Below, piece by piece: positions 48,706 to 60,166 of a DNA stretch of 64,000 nt; positions within the stretch are counted from its first letter, which is position 1, and every line of letters begins with the position of its first letter. Where the stretch lies: NCBI GenBank assembly GCA_029255685.2, contig CM055311.2, positions 56,937,048 through 57,001,047 of the forward strand, written 5' to 3'. Origin of the DNA: Silene conica (lineage: Eukaryota > Streptophyta > Magnoliopsida > Caryophyllales > Caryophyllaceae). The notes under the pieces are model-generated. The model saw nothing but the letters and a program-made list of their open reading frames with translations. It was not told the origin of the DNA and did no database searches. A program made the translations under genes and the position numbers.

Positions 48706-49627
48706 GAGTAAATTAATAATTACTCCCTTATATGTTTCACTTTTCTAAAATTACTCCCTTATAAGTTTGTTTTTTTAAATTACTCCCTTAAGTTTGTCTC
48801 AGGTCAAAAATTGCTACCAATTACGTTTTACGGTGAAAAATATATGGAATGGACGACATTGCCCTTCTGTGTGTTTACCCAACCCAACAAACCCATGACC
48901 TTTCATTTTACCCTAATTTTGAAATCCCAATAATAAAAAAAAATCCCAAATTAATCCTAACCCTAATTTTGAAATCGAATCCCAATTTTCGCAAATTAAT
49001 CTCAATCAAACTCGAAGATTTAAGGGGCTTGCTAGAACCAGCCAACAATAATGAATTCGACATTGCCCTTCTGTTCTAGAAGATTTCTTTTCCCAAATCA
49101 GAAAGATGAAAAAAAAAAATACCCAAATCAATTCAAACCCTAATTTCAATTCAATTCAATTCAATACAATCTCAGTTTTGATGAATATAGAGAACCCTAA
49201 TTTCAATTCAATTTCAATTTTCAATTCAATACAACAATACTATGATTCACATACCCAAATCAAAGATTTACTTACCTTGAAAAAAATGGAAACTTCAAAA
49301 GTTGAGCAAGTAGATTGACAAATTACTTTTAATGAAGAGATTGGGTAAATTATATAGTGAGGAATTAGGTAGAGATGAAGATATTGGTAAATAGTTTGGA
49401 GAAGCAAAACTTATAACATGATAGAATAAAACTCAGGGGCAATTTAGTCATAAATTTAGGAAAATAGAGGTAAAATTCCAAAATTGACGCAAAAACTCGT
49501 CGGAGCTGCAAATTGGTAGCAATTTTTGACCTGAGGCAAACTTAAGGGAGTAATTTAAAAAAACAAACTTATAAGGGAGTAATTTTAGAAAAGTGAAACA
49601 TATAAGGGAGTAATTATTAATTTACTC
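48706..49627. mobile_element. Mutator-like non-autonomous element
   Basis: Inverted repeats of about 110 bp starting GAGTAAATTAATAATTACTC, exact 9 bp target duplication ATTAAAAAA (48697-48705 and 49628-49636), 922 bp. Each TIR contains three tandem variants of ATTACTCCCTTA about 30 bp apart. The interior has short ORFs of 60-76 codons that look incidental, and CAATTCAATTCAA repeats. Confidence 0.85.
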
Positions 49628-49759
49628 ATTAAAAAAAGTAACATTTTCACAATTTTAAAATACAAGATAATATCATGAAAATGAAACGTAAAAAATAATT
49701 AAAAAATAAAAAGAAGCTTAAAATTAGATACTCCCTAGTCGTACATTTTTTTTTTTCAC

Positions 49760-49951
49760 GGATTCGGTATAGACTTTCTGTTGAAATATTAAAATGTGTT
49801 GTGCGGCTTGCCTTTCAACTTTCATGCTACGCTACTCTGACACTTTATATGATCTCGCATGTCCGTCTCCGACATGGTTCTCAGACATGAGTATAACACA
49901 TTGATACTTCAATTTAAATAAAGAAAAAATGGTACCTTCCGGTTCAGAAAC
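49760..49951 (+). repeat. Dispersed 190 bp repeat, copy 2
   Basis: Direct-orientation partner of 39781-39970, on the other side of the CUE gene. Confidence 0.85.
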
Positions 49952-51051
49952 TGTAGTATATCTTTCACTTAGGGTGTGTTTATTTTAAAACTGTAGTCGT
50001 ACATTTTTTTTCACGTGTAAGTTTCAAACCCATGTAATTTTGCACGTGTTTTAATTTATTATCATTATAAAAGAAATAGAGTATAAAATATTGATGTATT
50101 TTAGTTAATATTTTGAAGTGTTATTCGTTATATCAATATTGTTAAAACATAATAGACCAATTTTGCACGGTGTCAAGATCAGTAATCTACATTTTTTTAG
50201 ATAATAAAAATTTTGAGTTGTTGTGCTACATGTACCAAGTAGTTGTACATATCCGAAATCCATGAGAAGCGAAAACATTTTGGTCATTTGATAGGCTTGT
50301 GCTTATATTGTTAGATTTGAATGGATTTGATACGATGTTGCACTCCAAACATTTTTCATTTCATGCTTCATCAAGGTTTGTTTTATGGAGTATATTTCAT
50401 TAAATTATTTGTAAACTGTCTCCACTTCCCATATTATGACTCATTCTGAAATTACCTCCCTGTGTTGAAGTATGAGTATGGTTGCACACATCCAACCACT
50501 CAACCCTACTTATCTGGTATAGGAAGGAGAAGGAGTCTTTAAACTACTGAAGTACGGACTAATGTTTAGATGGCAGTGATGATCCTGCATACGGTACTCT
50601 GCAATAGCTACCTAGAAACGATCACAGTCGCACTTTCTTTTACTGTATTTCATTTCGTTTGTAATGTTGTCAGACTTTTATTTGCATTCCATGCTCCTTT
50701 AGGAAGCATGGCTTATTCTCTTATTAATATTTGGTTCCAGTAATAAAAAATTAGAAGCAAAGTTGGCATGACAAAGTGACAATACTCTCATGGACGGGAC
50801 ATAATATAATTGTATTAAACAAGTAACATCGCTCACACGAAATGGATGCTACTACCTAAAACCATTTTAAGAGCTACCCAATTTGATAAAGGTGCTATAC
50901 TTTTGTCACTCCCTTTTTCATTGTTGTTTTTATATCATTTTTAAACACAGAACTAGAATCTCATGAATCCCTACTTATATACTCCAGTAGTAGCCTACTT
51001 TCTAGCTAATTACTTAGATTCCTTAATATTGTTTTATCTTCCATCAGTAGG
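49952..51051. other. Upstream region of the eight-cysteine protein gene
   Basis: No gene recognised. A TTATATA box at 50975-50981 lies about 70 bases before the ATG at 51052 and could be the core promoter. Confidence 0.4.
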
Positions 51052-51504
51052 ATGGAGAGGAGAAAAACTGTGATATTGCTGCTAATTGTTTCATTCACAT
51101 CATTCATTTTGGAATCAAACAGTCAATATAGACCAACCCCGACCATAACATTCCCATCTTTTCCAGCCATCCGTCCACTATGCGTTTCCCAATTTGCTCT
51201 TGTCAATCATGCTTGTTCTGCACTTCCTGTTCCGCCACCTTCTCCTCCTCTACCTCCTTCACCAACTCCTCCCACAAATGGCCATAGGCATAGGCATCAC
51301 CACAATCATCAGGAAAGTACCTCCCCTGACCCTGCTCTAGAAGAATGTTGCCGCTGGCTCAAAGAATTCGACAGTCAATGTTTATGTGATTTACTCGTCC
51401 GTTTACCCATTTTCCTCGCCAGGCCTGTACACTCTTATACAGTTAATCTCTATTCAGAGTGTACTGTCACATATACATGTCCTGGCCGGCCTATCATGTC
51501 TTGA
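51052..51504 (+). CDS. Secreted eight-cysteine protein (LTP/prolamin-like)
   Basis: A single-exon 150-residue protein. Residues 1-24 form a signal peptide (RRK, then ILLLIVSFTSFIL). Eight cysteines at 44, 55, 99, 100, 110, 112, 137 and 143 give the C-C-CC-CxC-C-C pattern of the bifunctional inhibitor / lipid-transfer / seed-storage superfamily. The spacing between Cys 2 and the CC pair is 43 residues, filled by a Pro-rich run (59-74) and a His/Arg-rich run (78-86), against roughly 10-20 in classic nsLTPs. After CLCDLLVRLP comes FLARPVHSYTV. Secretion to the cell wall or apoplast is expected. Ligand and function are unknown. The frame is intact and the start is the first ATG in a good context. 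Confidence 0.87.
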   Translation: MERRKTVILLLIVSFTSFILESNSQYRPTPTITFPSFPAIRPLCVSQFALVNHACSALPVPPPSPPLPPSPTPPTNGHRHRHHHNHQESTSPDPALEECCRWLKEFDSQCLCDLLVRLPIFLARPVHSYTVNLYSECTVTYTCPGRPIMS

Positions 51505-52230
51505 TATTATATTGGTATCTTTGTTTTTATAATGTATTAAATAGGAATCTAGTTTTTACTTATGTTCATTTCCAAATATTAGCTAATTACAGACATTTTC
51601 ATCCATTGGATATTTGGATGTGATTCTCAGATAATGACCGTCTTCTTATCTTATTTTCACACACTATATTTTCCATGTTTGTATTTACACTCTCAAATAA
51701 GTAGGAGTAGAACGAGGTGAACCTACTAAAACAAATTGATGCTAAAGGTGAAAGTACTGCTACAAATTCTTACTGCAAAATAAGTAGTCTTGAGAAAATT
51801 CTTATGAGGTATTTAAATTTGATACAAGTGATCAAGGTGGCGGGATTTAGAATCTACTTTGTAAACGGTTTTTTTTGATAAATTTTGCATGATTTGCTGT
51901 ACTTTTAATTCTATAGGTTACCCGTTTGTCCTTCAATATTTGTCAACACGAGTCTCGTCTTGTTTGTCATTACAACTCTTAGGCACAAATGCTCAAATTT
52001 ACTCCTGGTGCTTAAAATGCAACAGGCTTTAAGAAATTCACTCAATCTTAACCAATAATGTGTTACTTCAATCCTCCGTTTTTGGAGCCATACCTTTGTG
52101 ACATTATTTTCGGCCCTTGTCTGATACGACACTCAGTAGTCAGTAATATGGTAAAATATCTGCACCCAACCGTTGCCAAACTCACACTGCATCTAGAAGG
52201 GTTAAGAAGGACTGCCAAAGACAGTGTTAG
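51505..52230. other. 3' flank and spacer
   Basis: Contains the 3' UTR of the preceding gene and unremarkable AT-rich DNA. No gene or repeat boundary seen. Confidence 0.5.
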
Positions 52231-53586
52231 TAGAGCTGGTCAAATGCGGGCCAACCCGTTCGGCCCACCAGTTCGGCCCGCTTCGTTAGCGGGCTTGGTC
52301 ACAAAGAAAATTAAAATAGGCGGGTACGGACAAAAAAATTAAGCCCGCCAAAATTAATGGACGGGTTTGGACAAAATAAAATTGTCCATGGACAGCCCGT
52401 TAGGCCCGTTACAAAATTTGTAAACTATAATTTTTATTTAACATAACAAAAAAAATTTAAAAATTAAAACTGAAAAAATATTTATTGAAAACAGGAAGTA
52501 AATCTCTCAGTAGTAAAGTTACCTACATTGAGAGATTAATAGTTTATTGAATATAACAAAAGCACACTTACCTACACTTACTCCGTAGTAAAGTTACCTA
52601 CTTGAATGACGGATAAAGACGTGCCTTCCTCGACTAATATTTTGAAGTGTTTGAGACTTTATAATGTTTATATAAAACAAAGACGATGTTTAGTTACTAT
52701 TTTGAAAGTTGTAAACATTATCTTAATTCTTAAGCTTTTAATTTTATTTTGCAAATTTGGTAATCATGTTGTTTAGTCTACCGTTTTGTTGGTTTAATTT
52801 TTCAATAATTAATTTTTCAATAATTAATTTCAATAAAAGCCCGCAAGCCCGTCGGTTGGCCCGCTAAGGTATATTGGACGGGTACGGGCGGTTATAGTAG
52901 GCCCGCTATAGCGGACACGGGCACTAAAAAAAGGCCCGTTGGGCACTTTTTGATAGGTTCATGTCCAGCCCATTAGGGATGTCAATATCAACCGAAACCG
53001 ATTAACATCCGACCCACCCGATATAATTAAATGGATGAAAACCCGAAGCTAGCGGGTGAAACTCGGGTGACGGATGATCCGGGTTCGGTTTCGGGTCGGT
53101 TTCGGGTGGACCTCCATCCGACCCGTCACCCACCCGTCACCCGACCCGTTCTCCACCCGAAGAAAAAATAGTCTAAAAACAATCAAATACCCTCAAAACT
53201 AATAATTATCGTAAATAAGACAATCAAATTTATACCAAACTAAATTAGAAGTTTTTCCTTTTAAAAAAAAATAAAAATAAAAACACTCAAATACCTAATA
53301 CCCTCAAAACTTACTGTCTCATGCATATTAACCCTAAAAACTTTAACCCTCAAATTTAGAAAGAGAAAAATCTTATTGTCGTCACATGCTCATCCATTAA
53401 TAACCCGATCCATCCGAATCACCCGCGGATGATGGATGAGACGGGTTCGGGTGGATGTTTACTCGGGTGACGGGTGGGTCGGGTGGACAATATGGATTCG
53501 GGTGGTGGATTCGGGTGAGCCTCCATCCGATCCGAAACCGATCCGTTGACATCCCTACAGCCCATGCCCGCAAACGGCCAGCTCTA
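52231..53586. mobile_element. hAT-type element, outer
   Basis: Terminal repeats TAGAGCTGGTCAAATGCGGG and the complement of CCCGCAAACGGCCAGCTCTA, with an exact 8 bp target duplication AGTGTTAG (52223-52230 and 53587-53594). 1356 bp including a nested 584 bp hAT. Subterminal zones are rich in GGCCCG / CGGGCC. No transposase. Confidence 0.9.
52974..53557. mobile_element. hAT-type element nested in the previous one
   Basis: Terminal repeats TAGGGATGTCAA and TTGACATCCCTA, target duplication CAGCCCAT (52966-52973 and 53558-53565), 584 bp. Subterminal CACCCG / CGGGTG repeats. It belongs to the same terminal family as 36520-37318. Confidence 0.9.
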
Positions 53587-53594
53587 AGTGTTAG

Positions 53595-54775
53595 ACAGTG
53601 TTTGAAGTAGCTAGCATGGAATTTTCTGTTTTAAGCCTTCTTTTCCGATACACCAATCAAATTTGTATTTATCGTTGTTTATAAAACGCCTACTCGTTGT
53701 TGGATCGAGTCTTTGTATCTAAAACATAAGTGATGCCGAGCCCAGCACTCGGAAATGTAGTATGTACCTATGTAGGACATCTATACTGGTGATGACTTCA
53801 GCTGATTTCTCTGTATCTATCAAAATCAAGAGTGTATTAAACTTGATTGACTTTAATTACACATCCCTTTCAATTTGACTTTGCTTGCATTAAAGCTCAT
53901 ATATATTTTTCACTTAATGAGAAGACATGGATATATAGATTATAGCAAAAAAGATATTTATTCCGAGAACATATTTCAGCATCAAGAACATAAGATTGAT
54001 AATGTTGTGGTGTTCTGGTTTGAGAGAATAACTTTTCAATAACGGTGAGGACGGTAGTACAACCTCATCCTGAGTTCTATTCTGTATTCTATATTCTGTT
54101 TCCATGTAATTGATGGTGACTAATTTGGCAGGTGTGCTGCTTCTATTTTGACATTTCTGAGAAGAATCATACACTTACTATTGCAGTCCCTTGGGCGCCA
54201 TCCTCTCTTTTAAGGCAGATCTTCAAAGTAAGATATGATTGAGAGCTTTTATTAGGTTGTACCAAATACTTAATAAAAGGGCTGATTATTTGCTTTTTGT
54301 GATTAGAGAAGGATAATATATGTCATCCATTCTAGTTTGTGACGTCTCAAAACCGTTTTAAACTCTTACAACCTCCTTTTATTTTACCATTATTTAAAAT
54401 GGTTATAAGAATTTGATTACATACATGTAGGTAGACAATTAGAACTTGCAAGAGATTGATTTTGTTTATATCGATATTTTTATGGTAATTCTATGTTCCT
54501 TTAATGTAACATTCATCCCCGGTTATCTGAAAGTAGGCTCAATTATTTGTTGTTGTAATTTCTGGCGCCCCCTTTACTTCGGCCGAGTCCTTAGTTCCGA
54601 CTACAAAATTCAGCTCAACAATAATAGATGGTGCATGTTCTTGGAGTGTCAGTTGTATGTTTTGTTCTTCCATTAAGATATTGATTGAATGGCCCAAGGC
54701 TCATTTTTTGTGGCCTAGAAAATCCAATAGACAATCACGCATCCGCAAACGAAAGATATTCGTTAATTATATAAA
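53595..54775. other. Spacer
   Basis: No gene recognised. The 76-codon frame at 54446-54676 has no features of a real protein. Confidence 0.5.
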
Positions 54776-56159
54776 CTAGTTTTCAACCCGTGCAAAATTG
54801 CACGGGTGTGTTTTTTAGAATATTAATATAATGATTAATATTTAAAATATAGTATTAAACAAAAAATATGATTATTTTATTTATTTGATAATGATAATAG
54901 ATTAAAACATGTGCCAATAGTGCATATGTCTGGAACTTACACATGTTTTAAATCGGTGAAAAAAATGCATGTATTTAGTAAACAAACATGGTAAAAAAAT
55001 TTAACACGCAAAAAAACAAATTGATAATCATTTATTAGGAAATTAAATTAACAAATACGTGAGAAAAAAAGATTTAAACGGGGAAATAATATATGAGAAA
55101 TAAGATATTGTTGGATATTCACTTGACCCGTTTACATGTGTCTCACTTGACCCGACCCTATCCACTTGGGTCCGCAATTACACGTCCCATATAGGGTCTA
55201 ACGTAACTCGATCCAAATATTTTCAACTTGATGCAAATTTCATTTTGTGTTGAATTTTTTCATAGTAATACAATTTATAATATTGTTTTAATGATTTATG
55301 CAAAATGTGTCTCGACTTGCACAATTACACCATTAATTAAGTTAAGTTCAAATTTTTTATGCTGCTATCTATAATTAAAGATTACTATTATTTTTTCCGC
55401 TACATTGCTATCATCCTAATCCTAATTTTCTTTACTTTCATATTACAAATACATCTCTTCTTTTTATCACTTCTACAATCAGATGTGTCAAGTGCTTGTC
55501 TCTTATTTAATATTGTTTGCAACAATGTTTTTTTGTAATAATATTAATTTTGTGTCAATTTGTGTATATAATTGATTAGTGTTGTAAAAGATTGGACTGA
55601 ATTAGTAATTTTAATTTATTATTTATTATTGGAGTAAAAAAAATTGGAAAGAATTATGTATTATTTTGTTTAAATTAGACATTATTTATTACTTCACACT
55701 ACAAAAAAATACTGCCCTTGCGACGGACAGAAATTCCGTCGCAAAATTAGTTTTGTGACGGACTTTGCGACGGATTTTTTTTTTGCGACGGAATTTGCGA
55801 CGGACCTGAATTTCCCAGACCCGCAAAGTGAAAGTCAAATGGCGGGAAAGTTTGCGACGGAAATTCCGTCGCAAATATTGACTTTTGCGACGGAATGTCT
55901 GTCGCAAACATATTGACCAGACTTGACCAAAAGTTGGTCAAGGTCAAATCTTGACCAGATTTGCGACGGAAATTCCGTCGCAGGAGTCAATATTTGCGAC
56001 GGAATTTCCGTCGCAAATCTGGTCAAGATTTGACCTTGACCAGATTTGCGACGGAAATTCCGTCGCAAAATTCCGTCGCAAATCTTTTTTATACAGACCC
56101 CGCGGGTCTCCTTCTTTTCCCCAAATCGATTTCAAAATTAAAAAAAAAAAGAAAACCCT

Positions 56160-56400
56160 AAAGCGATCGGCGATTTGATTCACCACCACACCACCACCCT
56201 ACCACCCTACCCTACCCCTACAATCCCCCGCCGCCGTCGTCGCCGGAGCCGCCGCCGCCACGCCACCACTCCTTCTTCCTCCTTCCTCCTTCTCCTTCCT
56301 CCTCCTTCTCCTTTCTTCTCCCTTCCACCTGCCACCTCACCGCCGTCACCACCTCACCGCCGCCACCTTCCCGCCGCCACTTCTTTCTTTCTTATGTATG
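56160..56400 (+). other. CT/CCG-rich leader-like block in the CACTA element
   Basis: Plus strand rich in CCACCA, CGCCGCC and CTTCTCC. Position near the left end suggests promoter or 5' leader of the ancestral transposase transcript. The Pro/Arg frame across it is compositional and not accepted as a gene. Confidence 0.4.
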
Positions 56401-56750
56401 TTTACTAACTTTATTAATATACCGTCTTAATTTTTTATGTTTAATCCGTCGCAAATTCCGTATTATTGTTTTTTTATTGTTATTAGGAATAGTTAGTTTA
56501 GTTTAATTGTTATTTGATTAGTTTAGTTAGTATTGTTAGGTGGTTAGTGATATTAGGTTAGTAGCTAATTCCGTCCCAAATCCGTCGCATATTGTTGTTA
56601 AGTTGTTTAGGACGATTGTTTTTTGATATAAAATTTGCATTGTTGTTGATTGTTAGTGTTGTTGATTTTTTTAGAATATTCTTGAATAGTACCCGTTCAA
56701 TAATTACACATTAGGTGTAATTGTTGAATAGTCCCCGTTTTGGGACTGTC

Positions 56751-56959
56751 TTTGAATCTTTCATGCCATTTAGGTAGTAAACATTCTTATATTTTCTTGA
56801 TTGTAATGAAACAAAAATTGGGCAACACTTCCTTATTGTTCTCCAAATACATTCTATATAATGTATTTGGAGAACAATAGGGAAGTGCTGCCCAATTTTT
56901 ATCTCATTACAATTAAGAAAATATAAGAGTGTTTACTAATGGTATGAAAGATTCAAAGA
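56751..56959. ncRNA. Long hairpin inside the CACTA element
   Basis: Two arms of about 103 bases (56751-56853 and 56860-56959) are complementary with roughly ten mismatches, around a six-base loop CTATAT near 56856. The fold would resemble a miRNA or siRNA-generating foldback. It may be only an inverted duplication; expression is unknown. A smaller hairpin (CAATAATTACAC / GTGTAATTGTTG) lies just upstream at 56698-56724. Confidence 0.5.
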
Positions 56960-57018
56960 TGGGTTTAGGCTGGAGAGATAAGGACCCCAGACCAATATAT
57001 GTAAATTGTTTTTTTTTG

Positions 57019-57260
57019 CAGGTTGGTGTTGGTGTTGGTGTTGGTGTTGGTGTTGTTGTTGGTGTTGTTGTTGGTGTTGTAGTTGTTGTTGTTGTTGTTG
57101 TTGTTGTTAGTTGTTGTTATATATGTAGTTGTTATTTAATTGTTGTTGTTAATTAATTGTTATTGTTGTTAATAAGTTGTTAACTAGTTTTTGTTGTTAG
57201 TTGTTGTTATATATATATGTAGTTGTTGTTATTTAATTGTTGTTGTTAATTAGTTGTTGT
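57019..57260 (+). repeat. GTT / GGTGTT microsatellite
   Basis: Runs of GTTGGT, then GTT, then TTGTTGTTA(A/T) units. The ORF it opens (Val-Gly repeats) is an artefact. Confidence 0.9.
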
Positions 57261-57289
57261 TATTGTTTGTTAAAATATGTAGATTTACT

Positions 57290-57529
57290 ATGAAGAGATT
57301 AGAAAGAAAATGGATGTATGAAAGGTTGGATTCTAGGAAAAAAATAAGGCAGGATTTCGTAATTGGTGTTAATGAATTCATTAACTATGTTAAGCAACAA
57401 GACGAATACGTTAGGAATAGAGAAATTAGGTGTCCATGTTCTAAGTGTAAGAATACAAAGTATTTAGTTGAGCAAGAAGTAATTTCCGTCGCAAACCAAG
57501 ACGAATACGAATTCCGTCGCAAACCTTGA
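57290..57529 (+). pseudogene. CACTA transposase-associated domain exon, truncated
   Basis: From the Met at 57290: KRLERKWMYERLDSRKKIRQ, DFVIGVNEFINYVKQQDEYV and IRCPCSKCKNTKYLV, matching the transposase-associated domain that opens TNP2-type CACTA transposases, with its C-x-C-x2-C zinc-binding cluster. After EQEV the frame runs into subterminal GCGACGG repeats and stops at 57529, so an internal deletion has fused the first exon to the right terminal array. DNA binding without catalysis is conceivable but untested. Confidence 0.8.
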
Positions 57530-58021
57530 CCAGAAGTCAAAGTCAGTCAAGATTTGCGACGGAATTTCCGTCGCAAATGGTCCTCTTTGCGACGGAATTT
57601 CCGTCGCAAATGGTCATCTTTGCGACGGAATTTCCGTCGCAAATCTTGACTGACCTCCGTCGCAAAATGAGGTCAATCCGTCGCAAATATGTTGCGACGG
57701 AAAAATCCGTCGCAAATTAACATTTTGCGACAAAAATATGGGACAGATGCAGTCCGTCGCAAATCCGTCGCAAAAACATCATTTGCGACGGATTTCACCC
57801 TTTTTGCGACGGAAAATTCCGTCGCAAAGAGAGCATTGTTTTGTAGTGTCATTACGTATAAATGGCAAACATAAAAAGATCCGTATAAAAAAAGACGGTA
57901 GTTTTAAAGAAATTAATTCCATAGTCTAGTATGTGGGTCCCACATTAACAATAAAAAAATATATATATATAATGATGTGGGTGAATGAGGATGCTTGAAA
58001 TGATTCTGCTTTTATATAGAA

Positions 58022-60166
58022 CTAGTTTTATGCCCGTGCAAAAAATGCACGGATTGAGATATATTAATTGATACGATACTGAAGTGATGAAACTTAACTG
58101 AGTTGTAGCAGGTCGTAAGAAACTAAGAATATTACCAATAGGAATATAAAAACTGATGACAATTATCTTTTTATTCACTCGTTTTAACTGTAATATACGG
58201 AGTAAAATATAAATGTTTTCTCCGTTCACTTGAATTTCATATGTTTTATTAACGGAATTACTTTTTCACATACAAACTTTACTCTTTCACATACATTTTT
58301 TTCATAATATTTCCATAACATACCCTTCTCTAAAGCTAAGATAAATTAAAGTTTTTGCTAAACCTAAAATTGAATTTAATTGTTCCAAAAACTTGAATAA
58401 TGGATTATAATTAACAATTATTAATATACTATTATTAGGGTTAGTTAATAGTTAGAGAAATTAATTACGAAAGAACTTTTCAATTGTTATCAACGAAGGC
58501 ATGACGGTTGTGGGTTGTGGGCGCTGGTTCTTGGTGGTGGACGTTCCGGGATGGGTCGACGGTGACCAGGTACGGTGGTCGATGGTTGTCGGATCAAGGG
58601 GAGAGGGATTACGGAGGCGGAGGCGGAGGCGGACAGTGCTGGACATTTGTTTGTCGTGGATCTAAGAATTAGTTATCAACGTTTTTCATCCTTTCTTTCC
58701 CCGGATCGATTATTCTCGTCTTCAGTATTGCTATAGATAAGCAAAGCAGGTTGCACGTTAACTACCTTACAATACTACTCCATATAAAAGAGGAATCTTG
58801 GCCTTTAATAAGCTCTGCAACTGGATTCACAATAATTAGACAATTAGTTTGTGGTGACGGTGGTTCGGGGAGTGACGTCGGTCGAAAGTTGGAGCAAAGG
58901 TTAAACGGAAATTTTCGGAGCATGTGGTGGTGGTGAGTGGAGTACTGTCAGTTCTGATCGGACCAAGTTGTATGGTGGTGAAGGGAGATGAAGTAAGAGA
59001 GAAAAAAATGAATTAGGTGAAAGAATGAAAAAATGACAAGGGTAAAATTGTAAAAGGCGTATGTAAAAGAGTAAAATCCGTATGTGAAAAAGCACTTTAT
59101 ATATATTAAACAAACGTATGAAATGCAATGAAAAAAGAATTATTAATTTATATGACAAAAAAATTAATATGAGATTTATAAATATATTTTTATGATTTGT
59201 GAGCAATGTATATTTTTACGCTACTTATAATCTATAAATCTATTTTAGAGAACGAAGTATATGAAAATTTCCTGAATTCGTGTCGGAAAAGAGATCAATT
59301 AATTAATGAAATAAGAGAAAATAATTAAATATATACACAAAGTGGGGAGTCCATATAAATTAATGTTTCTTTCACTCCTAAATTTCTACACCCAATAGGA
59401 AGCCAAGCAATTATATCGCTTTTATAGTAAAAGAATTCAACTAAAAAATTTAAATTTAACAAAAACACTATTTATTGTGCAAACAATATTTTACTGATAA
59501 TTAGCTGTTTCTTTTTCGTGTCAACTTTGTATCGTATGGTTGGATTGAAATCCTTGATCAAGACGAAAGGGATCTGGGTGATTCTGATTGTACCAATAGA
59601 CATGATTTTTGTTTTTTTCCAATATGAGATTTTTATGAAGACTTTGGCAAAATATGATCATTTTGATATATATCGATTGTTGTATATCGTATTTTATCTT
59701 GTTTGGTATCTTAATTTGTATTGATTTGATTGGAAAATATAGTGTAATTTAATTCTTGGACTGTAATTATTTTTGCTGTTTGTAATTTTTCGTATTTCGG
59801 ATTTAATTTTTGGACCGATATTATTTTCGCTGTTTGTAATTTTTTGTTTTTCGGATATAATTTTTGGACCGATATTGAATTTTATTTGACCGTTGTATAT
59901 TTTTATTTAAATATTCGATTAACGATAATTTGATCATATCGTATTTTATTATGACAATGACGAAATATAATACTGCTGCAATCGATTACGTAATTAGGAA
60001 TGAGCAAAGATTAGAATACATAATTAGGGATGAGTAAAAGTCGGAATTAATTGTGAATATAGGAGAGAGACAAATTAAATCAATATAGAGTTAGTGGGCT
60101 AATACATTCCTTATTTTAAGGAATCAATAAGAAGGGTTTAAAATCTACTCCTTTTATAGAGATAGA
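58022..60166 (-). mobile_element. Non-autonomous Helitron (copy C)
   Basis: Minus-strand 5' end TCTATCTCTATAAAAGGAG preceded by A. 3' hairpin CCGTGCA/TGCACGG at 58034-58051 and CTAG at 58022-58025 followed by T. 2145 bp. The part from about 59550 onward aligns with copy B. It carries a GGAGGC repeat (58615-58633) and an internal inverted-repeat element. Confidence 0.85.
58218..59258. mobile_element. Inverted-repeat element nested in Helitron C
   Basis: The left side CTCCGTTCAC ... ACTTTTTCACATAC and the right side (reverse complement TACTTCGTTCTC ... TGCTTTTTCACATACG) share imperfect inverted repeats of over 100 bp. The ends look Stowaway-like, but a target duplication was not confirmed. Confidence 0.4.

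Larger units (their letters stand above)
55697..57848 (+). mobile_element. CACTA (En/Spm) deletion derivative
   Basis: Ends CACTACAAAAAAATACTG and the complement of ATTGTTTTGTAGTG, 3 bp target duplication TCA (55694-55696 and 57849-57851), 2152 bp. The subterminal regions (55715-56075 and 57485-57830) are packed with TTTGCGACGGAATTTCCGTC-type units in both orientations, the presumed transposase-binding arrays. Inside are one transposase-associated exon, a long hairpin and GTT repeats. The TNP2 catalytic domain is absent. Confidence 0.92.
54776..58020 (-). mobile_element. Probable Helitron (copy D) split by a CACTA element
   Basis: The 3' end is clear: a perfect stem ACCCGTGCAA/TTGCACGGGT at 54786-54807 and CTAG at 54776-54779 followed by T. 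The 5' end is inferred from TCTATATAAAAGCAG on the minus strand at 58020, next to the 3' end of copy C. The base before it is T instead of the expected A, so the 5' limit is uncertain. Without the CACTA insertion the element would be about 1.1 kb. Confidence 0.55.

Noticed and set aside
48849-49318. Two short plus-strand ORFs in the Mutator-like element
   Set aside because: No start context, domain or homology recognised; composition follows the AATT-rich repeats.
54446-54676. 76-codon ORF in the spacer before Helitron D
   Set aside because: No conserved motif, no splice context and no regulatory signal around it.
56175-56408. Pro/Arg/Ser-rich 77-codon ORF
   Set aside because: It is compositional read-through of a CCG/CTT-rich block inside the CACTA element.
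56929-57156. ORF with a long Val-Gly repeat
   Set aside because: It is produced by the GTT/GGTGTT microsatellite.
55715-57830. Regularly repeated TTTGCGACGG/CCGTCGCAAA units that look like a CRISPR array
   Set aside because: They cluster at both ends of an element with CACTA termini and a 3 bp TSD, occur in both orientations with irregular spacing, and are the known style of CACTA subterminal repeats.
58461-58936. Short ORFs around the GGAGGC repeat
   Set aside because: They lie inside Helitron C, are driven by the repeat and have no domain signature.
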